Shown piece by piece: positions 56,947-64,000 of a DNA stretch of 64,000 nt. This DNA comes from Sporocytophaga sp. (GTDB lineage: Bacteria; Bacteroidota; Bacteroidia; Cytophagales; Cytophagaceae). Where the stretch lies: positions 489,713 through 553,712 of the forward strand of contig NZ_JAGHZZ010000002.1 of NCBI RefSeq assembly GCF_017745095.1, written 5' to 3'. Both the position numbers and the translations under genes were made by a program. Within the stretch, counting starts at the first letter, position 1, and every line of letters starts with the position of its first letter. The notes under the pieces were generated by a model that saw nothing but the letters and a program-made list of their open reading frames with translations, did not search any database and was not told the DNA's origin.

Positions 56947-57173
56947 AATGGTAGTGGCGGGATATTAAAATCTTGCAACCCGGGCTGTGTATCACAGTCC
57001 TTGTACACAGCTTACTAACGCGCCACCGGCTCGTTCTTAACTGTGCGATCCTGCCACTACATGCTCATTTCCGGTGAGAATTCCAGGAATTGAAATAAGC
57101 ATGTAGTGACGTCTCGCTGGAGTTGACCAATCCGGTCCTCAGAATGACGAAGAATATCCTGTACACTACCATT
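56947..57173 (+). ncRNA. Retron msr-msd noncoding RNA
   Basis: GC-rich island in AT-rich DNA, between the SWIM stop and the RT start. It is bounded by a perfect inverted repeat a1 AATGGTAGTG (56947-56956) and a2 CACTACCATT (57164-57173), as in all retrons. Inside are: GTAGTGGCGGGAT/ATCCTGCCACTAC (56951-56963 with 57048-57060, competing with a1-a2), a GGGCTGTG/CACAGTCC hairpin (56982-57000), an alternative GCTGTGTA/TACACAGC stem (56984-57011), a long msd-like hairpin (57055-57108) and a GAG-TT-GACC/GGTC-CTC hairpin (57120-57140). The branching G and the exact msDNA end cannot be fixed by eye. Confidence 0.85.
57055..57108 (+). other. Candidate msd stem of the retron RNA
   Basis: Arms CACTACATGCTCATTTC (57055-57071) and GAAATAAGCATGTAGTG (57092-57108) pair at 16 of 17 positions (one C-A mismatch). 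The 20-base loop holds a short AATTCC/GGAATT palindrome. It is the longest hairpin in the island and the best candidate for the reverse-transcribed msDNA stem. Confidence 0.65.
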
Positions 57174-57185
57174 TTTTATATTCCT

Positions 57186-58697
57186 ATGGCCAACACAGAA
57201 AACTCTCAGCCTACCAGACAACAGCTGTATGACCGTATTAAAGCAAGCGGCAGAAATGCTGTGATACTTGAAGAAATGCAGCGACTAGGCTTCTGGAAAA
57301 GTGAAGATGGAGCATCAGCGATTCCGGAAATGCTGATACACAAAGAGGCTGATCTTATCAAAGAACTGAATAAGCTACTTCAGCAGCAGCGGATATATCA
57401 AAACAGAGAAGAAGCGCTGAAAAAGGTAAGGCAAGCAAGGCTTGAACAAGCCAGAAAAAAAAGAGAAGAAAACAAAATTCTCAGAAAGCAAAAGAGAGAA
57501 GCCAAAGCTGCAAGATGGAAAGAACTCAAGGATAAAAACATTATTTATCTTGGCGAAAAGGTTTCAAAAGGCTTACATAACCAGACAAGCAACAACGATA
57601 AGCTATTAAAATATCAATTACCGATACTTCAAACAGCAGAAGAATTATCTTCAGCAATGAAGCTTTCTATCGGAGAACTTAGGTTTCTTTCCTACAACAG
57701 AACTATCAGTAAAATCAATCATTACAGAAGGTTTTATATTCCCAAGAAAACAGGAGGAAAAAGGCTTATCTCCACTCCTATGCCCAGACTAAAAAAGGCT
57801 CAGTACTGGATACTTGAAAACATTCTTAACAAAATAGATCCTACGGAATCGGCACATGGCTTTGTTAAGAAGAGATCTATCATCACCAATTCACTGCCCC
57901 ATGTGAAAGCTGAGGTTGTTGTGAATATTGATCTTAAAGATTTCTTTCCTTCTATCACCTATCGAAGAGTTAAAGGACTATTTATTGCATTGGGTTATTC
58001 TGAACAGATTTCTACAATATTCGCTTTGATCTGTACCGAACCGGATTGCGATCAGGTGGAACTGGACGGAAAAACATACTACGCTGCAGGAACTGATAGA
58101 TTCCTACCACAGGGCGCTCCGACTAGCCCTGCAATCACTAATCTTATTTGCCGTAAACTTGATCTGAGATTAAAAGGAATTGCAACCAAACTAAATTTCA
58201 ATTATACACGATATGCAGACGACCTCACCTTCTCTGCCTCAGGAGTAGCAACTTCCAATACTTCAACTCTTTTAGGTTTTGTTAAGAAAATAATAAAAGA
58301 CGAAAAACTTCATATAAATCCTGATAAGCTTCGTGTACAACGGAAGGGCGCAAGGAAGGAAGTAACAGGAATTGTAGTAAATGATAAGCCAAGTGTATGC
58401 AGAAAGGAGCTGGATAAATTTAGAGCCCTTTTGCATCAAATAGAAAAAGAAGGAACAATAAAAGGGAAACACTGGAACAATAGTAACAACCTCCTCGCTT
58501 CGATAAAGGGATATGCAAACTTTGTAAAAATGGTTAATCCAGAGAAAGGAAAACCACTTGAAGAGAGAGTGAAGAAGATTCTTGAAGCACACCGCTATAA
58601 ACATGTAATCAAGCATAAACCTAAACCACCTAAAGCTTCTGATATCACAATCAAACAAGAAGCAGTGAAGAAAAAACCTTGGTGGAAATTCTGGTAA
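57186..58697 (+). CDS. Retron reverse transcriptase (type XIII candidate)
   Basis: A 503-aa RT. The first ATG after a2 (57186, MANTEN) is taken as the start; the TTG at 57123 would put the coding sequence inside the msr-msd RNA. Residues 1-150 form a basic, coiled-coil N-terminal extension with an SRL-type segment (QARLEQARKKREEN). RT motifs: D249 in VVNIDLKDFFPS, LPQGAPTSPAITNL and Y343-A-D-D346. Retron hallmarks: N235-S-L-P-H239 (NAxxH variant) and V393-T-G395 (recognises the msr stem). There is no maturase domain, so it is not a group II intron RT. The C-terminus is a basic/aromatic tail (KKKPWWKFW). It is expected to make msDNA from the adjacent RNA. Confidence 0.88.
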   Translation: MANTENSQPTRQQLYDRIKASGRNAVILEEMQRLGFWKSEDGASAIPEMLIHKEADLIKELNKLLQQQRIYQNREEALKKVRQARLEQARKKREENKILRKQKREAKAARWKELKDKNIIYLGEKVSKGLHNQTSNNDKLLKYQLPILQTAEELSSAMKLSIGELRFLSYNRTISKINHYRRFYIPKKTGGKRLISTPMPRLKKAQYWILENILNKIDPTESAHGFVKKRSIITNSLPHVKAEVVVNIDLKDFFPSITYRRVKGLFIALGYSEQISTIFALICTEPDCDQVELDGKTYYAAGTDRFLPQGAPTSPAITNLICRKLDLRLKGIATKLNFNYTRYADDLTFSASGVATSNTSTLLGFVKKIIKDEKLHINPDKLRVQRKGARKEVTGIVVNDKPSVCRKELDKFRALLHQIEKEGTIKGKHWNNSNNLLASIKGYANFVKMVNPEKGKPLEERVKKILEAHRYKHVIKHKPKPPKASDITIKQEAVKKKPWWKFW

Positions 58698-58713
58698 ACT
58701 AATCATTATAAAA

Positions 58714-58758
58714 AACAAGAAGGATCAAAACTATTTGATTCTTCTTGTTAACTTTTTT
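58714..58758. terminator. Bidirectional terminator between retron RT and rtcB
   Basis: Sixteen-bp hairpin with arms AACAAGAAGGATCAAA (58714-58729) and TTTGATTCTTCTTGTT (58734-58749), one G-U pair, loop ACTA. Both strands are followed by a T run. It separates the convergent genes. Confidence 0.9.
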
Positions 58759-58770
58759 ATACAACTCAAT

Positions 58771-60183
58771 TTAATCAACTTCCTGAAACTTTTCGTCTCC
58801 GCACATTCTCACGATCTTTGGCAAGAATATTCCTACGACTTCAACAAGATCTTTCTGAGCTTCCATAACCGTCTTAATATCTTTATAAGCCATTGGTGCT
58901 TCATCTAAGCCAGAGCCGATCAGCTCTACGCCTGCCTTATTCAACTGTTCCTTGACAGCCTCCGGCTTAAGAGTATTCTTAGCCTGCGTTCTTGACATTG
59001 CACGCCCGGCACCATGTGAAGCAGAATTTACTGATTCCTTATCACCTTTACCTCTTATCACATAACCCGGTGCAGTCATAGAGCCTGGAATAATTCCCAA
59101 CACACCTTTACCTGCAGGAGTCGCGCCTTTTCTATGAACGATGACATCATTACCTCTCGCATCTTTCTCTTTCCAGGCGAAATTATGGTGATTCTCAATC
59201 ATAGCAACAGGATTCGTTCTAAGTCCTATAGCCATCCTTTCATGGATCTGGTGATGACACGCAGAGGCATAGTCTCCGGCAAGATTCATTGCAAGCCAGT
59301 ATTCCTGACCTGCCTCTGTATCAAGATCAAGCCAGGCAAGGTGTTTCGCCTCCTGTGGTAGCTTACATGTTTCCATTGCCAGTTTAGTATAATGGTTTGC
59401 AATCGATGCGCCCATTCCTCTTGAACCTGAGTGCGACAAGAGCGATAGATATTTACCTGGAATAATATTCCATTCATTATTAGAATCAAGTACTTCAACA
59501 ATACCGAATTCCACGAAATGGTTTCCACCACCGGAAGATCCAAGTTGAGCATATGCCCTATCCTTAAGGTCTCTTAAAATTCCAATTTCCGAGAACAAAG
59601 GATTTGATATAATTTCATGATCTTTTGGCTTCTTAAATGTAGCTCTACCAAACATTGTATTATTGACAAGCATCTTCATCAGATCTTCTTTTCCTGTCTC
59701 TACATAACCTGCTGGAATATCAAAAATAGACATACACATACGACAACCAATATCCACTCCTACACCATATGGTATCACAGCATTTTTAGTAGCAAGCACT
59801 CCACCTATAGGTAATCCATAACCCTGATGCGCATCTGGCATTAATGCACCCGCTACAGAAACTGGAAGTCTCATAGCAGTATCCATTTGCTTGATAGCTC
59901 CAGCTTCTATCCCTTCTTTACCATAGATTTTATATGACTTAGGAGAAGGTAAAAGTTCAATGATCTCATCCTTTTTATTAGGCCTCAGCAATTCTTCCGC
60001 AATCGAATAAGTTTTTGAATCATTGAGAAAATCTGATGGAGAAGTTAAAACCCTTTTCATTATAGCAAGGATATTTTCCGGTTCCTCAAGAGAATAATCT
60101 TTATGAATAACTTCAAGTGCTACACCGATTGCTTTACCCTCCGGATATCCAATTTCAATTAGCTGATTCCCATTTATTTTCAT
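58771..60183 (-). CDS. rtcB: RtcB-family RNA ligase
   Basis: RNA ligase that joins 2',3'-cyclic phosphate and 5'-OH ends using GTP and Mn2+. Signature motifs: VGVDIGCRMC with C147 as metal ligand, GGGNHFVEFG, LLSHSGSRGMG, NHHNFAWKEK, VHRKGATPAGKG and SASHGAGRAMSR, whose His is the guanylylation site. Length 470 is normal. It has no archease partner here and no RtcR regulator. It is convergent with the retron RT, 73 bases apart. It may be ordinary RNA repair, or associated with the neighbouring retron. Confidence 0.95.
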   Translation of the reverse strand: MKINGNQLIEIGYPEGKAIGVALEVIHKDYSLEEPENILAIMKRVLTSPSDFLNDSKTYSIAEELLRPNKKDEIIELLPSPKSYKIYGKEGIEAGAIKQMDTAMRLPVSVAGALMPDAHQGYGLPIGGVLATKNAVIPYGVGVDIGCRMCMSIFDIPAGYVETGKEDLMKMLVNNTMFGRATFKKPKDHEIISNPLFSEIGILRDLKDRAYAQLGSSGGGNHFVEFGIVEVLDSNNEWNIIPGKYLSLLSHSGSRGMGASIANHYTKLAMETCKLPQEAKHLAWLDLDTEAGQEYWLAMNLAGDYASACHHQIHERMAIGLRTNPVAMIENHHNFAWKEKDARGNDVIVHRKGATPAGKGVLGIIPGSMTAPGYVIRGKGDKESVNSASHGAGRAMSRTQAKNTLKPEAVKEQLNKAGVELIGSGLDEAPMAYKDIKTVMEAQKDLVEVVGIFLPKIVRMCGDEKFQEVD

Positions 60184-60287
60184 TTCATTCTAGATTATTT
60201 ATTTCTTAACTTATAATTAATTCAGCACTTTCTAATTAAGAACCAATACTTTAAAACAGAAATTTCTTCACTTAAATTTCTCTTATG

Positions 60288-60392
60288 AGACCCCTCCGTC
60301 ATTTTGCGGAGAGGTCTTCAGCATTTAAATATCTGGTATTTAAATTAATGATTCAAAATTGAGAAGGCACTACGCATTATTTTTGCGTAGTG
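60288..60392. repeat. Two hairpins upstream of rtcB
   Basis: First hairpin: AGACCCCTCCG/CGGAGAGGTCT (60288-60317, one mismatch). Second: a perfect 9-bp CACTACGCA/TGCGTAGTG (60368-60392, loop of 7), followed by a T-rich run on the + strand. They could be terminators or REP-like palindromes; no gene enters from the left on the + strand. Confidence 0.55.
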
Positions 60393-60457
60393 TAAATATT
60401 TTTTTAAATTTAAGAAAGAAAGCAAAAAATCTCATCCCTAGCACTTCTCCTGAAGGA

Positions 60458-60661
60458 CATGGCCGTCAACTTAGTGATGAGACAAGTAAAAAAATAGTTT
60501 TCCCTGCTATATAAAAGAGAAGTAATAATGGAAAAAGAGAGCAACAGTTTGAGCAACAGCAAGACTATTTCTGGAATATTTTGTTGCTGTTGCTCAAACT
60601 GTTGCTAATGTACTTTAATTAAGATTATGTAATTCTAAAGTTGCTTAAGTTGACGGCTATG
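60458..60661. repeat. Element flanked by CCGTCAACTTA inverted repeats
   Basis: Left arm CATGGCCGTCAACTTAG (60458-60474) and right arm CTTAAGTTGACGGCTATG (60644-60661), whose complement is CATAGCCGTCAACTTAAG. The right side continues into GTGCAGACACCGGCC, as at the ends of the element at 61565-61800. Inside lies the second AGCAACAGTTTGAGCAA palindrome. Confidence 0.6.
60540..60606. repeat. Long palindromic repeat (AGCAACAGTTTGAGCAA family), copy 2
   Basis: Perfect 23-bp inverted repeat: arm 60540-60562 and arm 60584-60606, loop of 21. It shares AGCAACAGTTTGAGCAA with the palindrome at 14652-14719. Together they show a dispersed repeat family. Confidence 0.75.
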
Positions 60662-60702
60662 GTGCAGACACCGGCCAGGGCACTGTACATAATTCCTTGA
60701 TT

Positions 60703-61500
60703 TTATTTAGCTAGTTTAAGGATTGAAAAAGAACCTCTGAGGACAATAATAAAAACTACAGATCCGATAATCAAATCCGGATACTTTGAGTTCGACAAAT
60801 AAACAAGTACACCTGCCATTATTACTCCGAGATTAATAATAACATCGTTGGATGTAAAGATCATACTTGCCTTCATGTGTGCTTCATCGCTTTTGGATCT
60901 TTGCAGCAAATACAAACAAAGGCCATTCGCTATTAAAGCAAAAATTGATACGATGATCATTGTTTTAAAGTCTGGTAGTTCTTCATAACCTAAAAATCTT
61001 CTAACGACCTCTATTATTCCAAACAGAGCAAGAGCAATCTGGAAGTATCCACTTAAGGTCGCAATTTTTTTCTTTTTGGTAATAGTGCCTCCGACAGCCA
61101 GTAAGCTTAATCCATATACCAAAGCATCAGCAAGCATGTCAAGACTATCCGCCACCAACCCCATTGATCTGGATAGGAATCCTGTAGTAATTTCAATAAT
61201 AAAGAAAGAGAAGTTGATCATTAAAACCTTCCAAAGTAAAGAAGATTGCCCTTTATCTGAAACACGACTTAGTAAACCGTCTCCAACCTTTTCAGTTTTA
61301 TAAAGCGAGGAATTAAAATTTAAAGCATCTATTGACAATACAATCTTATTAAGATTTCCTTCGTGATAAACAGTAAGCTTTCTATTTGGAATATCAAATT
61401 CAAGACCCTTAATTTCTTCAATTCCATCAAGTTTCATTCGGATCATACTTTCCTCGGAAGGACAATCCATTTTTTTTACTAAAAACTCCGATTTATCCAT
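60703..61500 (-). CDS. CDF-like cation transporter with N-terminal heavy-metal-like domain
   Basis: A 265-aa membrane protein. Residues ~1-70 look like an HMA-like domain (SEFLVKKMDCPSEESMIRMK); its CPSE motif has only one Cys. Then five to six transmembrane helices follow with cation diffusion facilitator signatures: VADSLDMLADALVYG in TM2 and FTSNDVIINLGV in TM5, where CDF zinc sites usually have H/D. The residue pattern is atypical, so metal specificity is uncertain. It exports or senses a divalent metal. It stands alone between two repeat elements. Confidence 0.75.
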   Translation of the reverse strand: MDKSEFLVKKMDCPSEESMIRMKLDGIEEIKGLEFDIPNRKLTVYHEGNLNKIVLSIDALNFNSSLYKTEKVGDGLLSRVSDKGQSSLLWKVLMINFSFFIIEITTGFLSRSMGLVADSLDMLADALVYGLSLLAVGGTITKKKKIATLSGYFQIALALFGIIEVVRRFLGYEELPDFKTMIIVSIFALIANGLCLYLLQRSKSDEAHMKASMIFTSNDVIINLGVIMAGVLVYLSNSKYPDLIIGSVVFIIVLRGSFSILKLAK

Positions 61501-61564
61501 TTTTACATTCTATACTCAACAAATATAAAAATTCCATCCTATTTTATTTTTTCCCATACTTCTT

Positions 61565-61800
61565 CCCGGCAGGTGTCTGCATCATAGCTATCAATTTAAC
61601 ATTGTTTTGTAAACAACAATAGGCCGTTTGGTCATCCTGAGCTTGCGAAGGAACTGATAGTCACCAAAAATTTGCTATTAAAACTACCATTCTGCAGGAT
61701 AACTTATTTATATTCATTTTGAAAGTCCGGATTCTTCGCAGATCTCAGATTGACAAAGGAAAGATTCTGTTAAGTTGATTATGATGCAGACACGGCCGGG
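61565..61800. mobile_element. MITE-like element with inverted terminal repeats
   Basis: About 236 bases flanked by imperfect inverted repeats of 32-36 bases. The left end (61565-61600) reads CCCGGCAGGTGTCTGCATCA and onward, ending in TCAATTTAAC. The complement of the right end (61769-61800) reads CCCGGCCGTGTCTGCATCAT and onward, ending in TCAACTTAAC. Inner copies of the GTCATCCTGAGC repeat (61631-61655 and, inverted, 61731-61754) form a second palindromic layer. There is no open reading frame, so it is non-autonomous. Confidence 0.6.
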
Positions 61801-61924
61801 TATTGGACCGGATCTTGAGGAAAACATAATTATAATGGGACTGTATTATTACACCGGGGAATTAAAACACAAATCCTATTAATAAAAAATTAATTCATTA
61901 AAAGTTTCCCTCTGTAAAACAAAA

Positions 61925-61952
61925 AAGCCCCTTCCAAAACAGAAAGGAGCTT
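61925..61952 (-). terminator. Terminator of the 73-residue gene
   Basis: Nine-bp stem AAGCCCCTT/AAGGAGCTT (one wobble) with, on the minus strand, a T run after it (61926-61919). Confidence 0.8.
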
Positions 61953-61965
61953 CTTAAAAGGAAAA

Positions 61966-62187
61966 CTATACACAAACCTTACTCCTAATCCCATCCCCAA
62001 CCGACACTACGATATTAATCACCAGCTTCACTACAGGATTTTTAACCATAGCAGCAATTGCATTAAGCGCAACTTTAGCATTGTCCCAGTTTTCACAAAA
62101 GACAGACTGAGCACTTTTACCTTTAGCTTTGGCATCTAAATTAATGCTCATATTTTCCAGATTGGATAACATAGCTAATTCTTTCAT
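61966..62187 (-). CDS. Small hypothetical protein, 73 aa
   Basis: A short protein with its own terminator. The N-terminal half is polar (MKELAMLSNLENMSINLDAK); the C-terminal half has a hydrophobic stretch (VVKLVINIVVSVGDGI). The family is not recognised. It could be a small membrane-active or secreted peptide, but no leader-cleavage site (GG) or modification gene is nearby. ATG start; the codon use fits the neighbours. Confidence 0.55.
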   Translation of the reverse strand: MKELAMLSNLENMSINLDAKAKGKSAQSVFCENWDNAKVALNAIAAMVKNPVVKLVINIVVSVGDGIRSKVCV

Positions 62188-62313
62188 AATTGATAAAAAT
62201 TTAATGTTTGAAAATTTATTAAAAAGTATCTATTCTAACTCTCAAAGAACATCAAGAACTTTGAGAGTTTTTTTACTTATAACTTATTACTTACAACTTA
62301 TAACTTCTAACTT

Positions 62314-63114
62314 CTAAAACACATTCGTAATCTTCATGCTATTCCCCTGTGCCAATAAGTATGGCTTGCTGGCCACCATTTGATAAAACTCAATGCCTAT
62401 ACAAGCAACCAAAGCACTCGTTGCAAGCAAAGCAGGAGCCGGTGTTATTGTTGGAGTAAGTTCAGTAGTAGCACCAACAAATCCACCTATCGGAATAAAG
62501 ACGCTGGAAGCAGATGCATTACGGGTATTACTTTCAATATCAGTAGGCACATACTTCTTTGACGATTCATCAAATTCGTAAGAAGAAAGAGCACTCGCAG
62601 TAGCAATGATCCTCAGGTGCGTAGCGCCTGAAGGAACATGAATACTATTGTCAGTACTAAAGTCCGGAATAGTGAATGTTGCAGCAGTACGATCCGTATT
62701 TACAGCCACACTATATGGAGCCATGAACACACTGTCAAACAAAGTGAAGCGGTTAAAATTAAAACCAACAAGCAAATCCTTGTGTTTTAAAATTTCTATC
62801 GGCCTTTGCCCCCTTGTTCCGGAATCAGCCCTGTTGACCATGATCCTGAACTGTTTCATAAGAGCACTTGTAACTCTTGAGTCAGACATAACATCCAGGT
62901 AAGTCTGAAGGCCTAGACGCAGAGCTTTTCCGGCAGCTGCAGAACCAGCAAACTCCTGATTGTTTTCTCTTGTCCTTCTGAATGCCGGATCAGATTGGAT
63001 CTTCTCTTTTGAAGGACCGTTTGTTTCTCTTGTGAAGTTTTCACCATTTTGTTGGTAAAAAGTGATTCCACCTAAGGAACCATTGATTTTGATTATGCCT
63101 TTTTGACGGGCCAT
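62314..63114 (-). CDS. Conserved Bacteroidota hypothetical protein (MARQKGIIK family)
   Basis: A 266-aa protein beginning MARQKGIIKINGSLGGITFYQ, a start I recognise as common to a family that is often present in several copies in Bacteroidota. Next come NFTRETNGPSKEKIQSDPAF and RTRENNQEFAGSA. The C-terminal half is beta-rich with a TPTITPAPAL linker. Function unknown; no signal peptide seen. Confidence 0.7.
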   Translation of the reverse strand: MARQKGIIKINGSLGGITFYQQNGENFTRETNGPSKEKIQSDPAFRRTRENNQEFAGSAAAGKALRLGLQTYLDVMSDSRVTSALMKQFRIMVNRADSGTRGQRPIEILKHKDLLVGFNFNRFTLFDSVFMAPYSVAVNTDRTAATFTIPDFSTDNSIHVPSGATHLRIIATASALSSYEFDESSKKYVPTDIESNTRNASASSVFIPIGGFVGATTELTPTITPAPALLATSALVACIGIEFYQMVASKPYLLAQGNSMKITNVF

Positions 63115-63326
63115 AGCTTTAAAATTTAGATTGTTAAAAATTACTCTATTTCAGACTTAAAAATAAGTGGCCTTAAACGTATACATTATAAAAGCCCCAG
63201 CTGGTTTAAATTTGTTCTGAATTTGAGACAAGATTAAAACCTTAAAAAGTAAAAGTCAATACCATATTGACAGAGTACATCCCAACTATGCCTGAACTCA
63301 AGAAGATTCTTTAAAAGATTATATTA

Positions 63327-63412
63327 AGCGGAAAGCGGAAAGCACAAAGCGAAAAGTTTTTACACTCATATTTTTACTTTAAGCTTTACGCTTTTTGCTT
63401 TCAGCTTTTTTC
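63327..63412. repeat. AAAGC-rich inverted repeat element, second copy
   Basis: Left part is repeats of AAAGC/GGAAAGC (63327-63357), right part the complementary GCTTT run (63379-63412, AAGCTTTACGCTTTTTGCTT). It is of the same type as the element at 10191-10445. Confidence 0.5.
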
Positions 63413-63490
63413 CTATCTTTGTCCCGTTCAACCTAAACACTGTAATTGCTTATCGAATAGAGTCCAGATTAAAAGACTTTTATATATAAT

Positions 63491-63642
63491 AAAATTGCGT
63501 TAGCATATTCTTGACATCGAAAACCGCGAATTTTCAAAAACACAAGAATAGCTAGGTGTTCCGCTATTGCGTGGACTTAGCTATTGTGTTTTGGGCTCTT
63601 CGCGGTGCCTCGATGTCAGTAGCTACTGTTCCACGCATTTTT
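63491..63642 (+). ncRNA. Candidate structured RNA (long hairpin, possibly 6S-like)
   Basis: A ~152-base segment folds as one long hairpin: closing stem AAAATTGCGT/ACGCATTTTT (63491-63500 with 63633-63642), an internal bubble, TGACATCGA/TCGATGTCA (63512-63520 with 63610-63618), CCGCGAA/TTCGCGG (63524-63530 with 63599-63605), then AAAACACAA...TAGCTA/TAGCTATTGTGTTTT (63537-63554 with 63578-63592, 3-base bulge). The right end is followed by a T run like a terminator. A central bubble in a long rod is the 6S RNA layout, but the sequence alone does not prove 6S. It lies just upstream of the 86-residue gene. Confidence 0.5.
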
Positions 63643-63698
63643 TATTGTCTTAATTTTTAACCCGCTTGCGGAACGAAGCACAAACCCAACAAACATTT

Positions 63699-63959
63699 AT
63701 GGAAACAAATCCAGGAAACAGAGTAGCTGTTATCTTAGCAGAAGACACGATCCTCAACCAGAAAATCATCGACGAGCTGGACATCCTGCTCAAGCTGATT
63801 TCTCCGCAGGACATGAACAAGGTCTTGATCTATGTCTTCTTCATGTACATCTACTATGCGGAAAACGATGTGTATTGTTCTGATCTGAAGACAACATCAG
63901 AGATTACCTATCTCTTAATCGATTTTTTCACAATGGCAGGAGAACAAATTAAAAAGTAA
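63699..63959 (+). CDS. Small hypothetical protein, 86 aa
   Basis: ATG at 63699 (METNPGNRVAVILAED) is chosen over a TTG at 63666. The protein is mostly helical and acidic (IIDELDILLKLISPQDMNKVL) with a hydrophobic middle (IYVFFMYIYYA). I do not recognise the family. It directly follows the candidate structured RNA. The 41 bases to the window end contain no further gene. Confidence 0.6.
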   Translation: METNPGNRVAVILAEDTILNQKIIDELDILLKLISPQDMNKVLIYVFFMYIYYAENDVYCSDLKTTSEITYLLIDFFTMAGEQIKK

Positions 63960-64000
63960 GAACTTTTAAAACTGTAACCTTCCCATTATTAGGACAGCTC

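Noticed and set aside
56941..57120. GC-rich structured region that could be a tRNA or other common RNA
   Set aside because: No cloverleaf can be formed and there is no T-loop with anticodon arm; the perfect a1/a2 ends and the retron RT next to it explain it better.
57123..57185. Upstream TTG start of the RT (21 extra residues)
   Set aside because: It would place coding sequence across the msr-msd end and a2; the ATG at 57186 follows a2 directly.
57186..58697. Group II intron reverse transcriptase
   Set aside because: No maturase or endonuclease domain and no intron domain V structure; retron motifs NxxxH and VTG are present.

Overview
The window looks like chromosomal DNA of a cellulose-degrading gliding Bacteroidota, most likely a Cytophagales member of the Cytophaga/Sporocytophaga type. 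The support is: AT-rich DNA; three secreted proteins with a C-terminal Por/type IX secretion (T9SS) sorting tail, one of them a GH8 endoglucanase with Ig-like repeats and a CBM9-like module; LytTR and beta-propeller two-component signalling; and almost no Shine-Dalgarno signals. The genus is an inference.

Layout. 1-4.6 kb: surface and secreted proteins. 4.7-6.1 kb: a protealysin-like M4 protease with its emfourin-type inhibitor. 6.3-7.5 kb: a ModE-like regulator and ModA. 7.6-16.4 kb: housekeeping genes (TPR proteins, an AAA ATPase, type II NADH dehydrogenase, a YdjM-like membrane hydrolase, an HSL esterase). 16.7-26.9 kb: a cell-envelope block of alpha-2-macroglobulin and PBP1C facing a translationally coupled TPR/VanW/YkuD operon. 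27.2-31.0 kb: a propeller sensor kinase and LytTR response regulator. 31.9-41.1 kb: an NAD-salvage locus (NrtR-like regulator, NMNAT-Nudix, NAMPT), then the GH8 cellulase, then an unusual protein joining an NMNAT-like domain to a SAM methyltransferase. 41.4-51.9 kb: stress and membrane genes (J-domain protein, PspA, PLD nuclease, and a DUF3686 ATPase with YqiK-like flotillin and YqiJ). 52.2-58.7 kb: a complete retron that fits type XIII (WGR/ARM-repeat protein, winged-helix SWIM protein, a structured msr-msd RNA and a retron reverse transcriptase). 58.8-60.2 kb: RtcB RNA ligase, convergent with the retron. 60.2-64 kb: repeat-rich DNA with a CDF-like transporter, small unknown genes and a candidate structured RNA.

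The most interesting system is the retron. Both retron hallmark motifs are visible in the RT (an NxxxH variant and VTG). Between the SWIM gene and the RT lies a GC-rich segment bounded by a perfect 10-bp a1/a2 inverted repeat, with a long msd-like hairpin inside. It sits between a flotillin/AAA membrane-stress operon and an RNA ligase. The second is the NMNAT-like/methyltransferase fusion next to NAD salvage genes. Its N-terminus resembles the neighbouring NMNAT but has lost the HxGH motif.

Intergenic DNA carries several families of short dispersed repeats: a palindrome with AGCAACAGTTTGAGCAA arms, GTCATCCTGAGC-type elements, AAAGC-rich elements, and a MITE-like element with imperfect terminal repeats of about 32-36 bp. 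I saw no tRNA, rRNA, CRISPR array or transposase gene. Four gene pairs overlap by ATGA, which marks translationally coupled operons.
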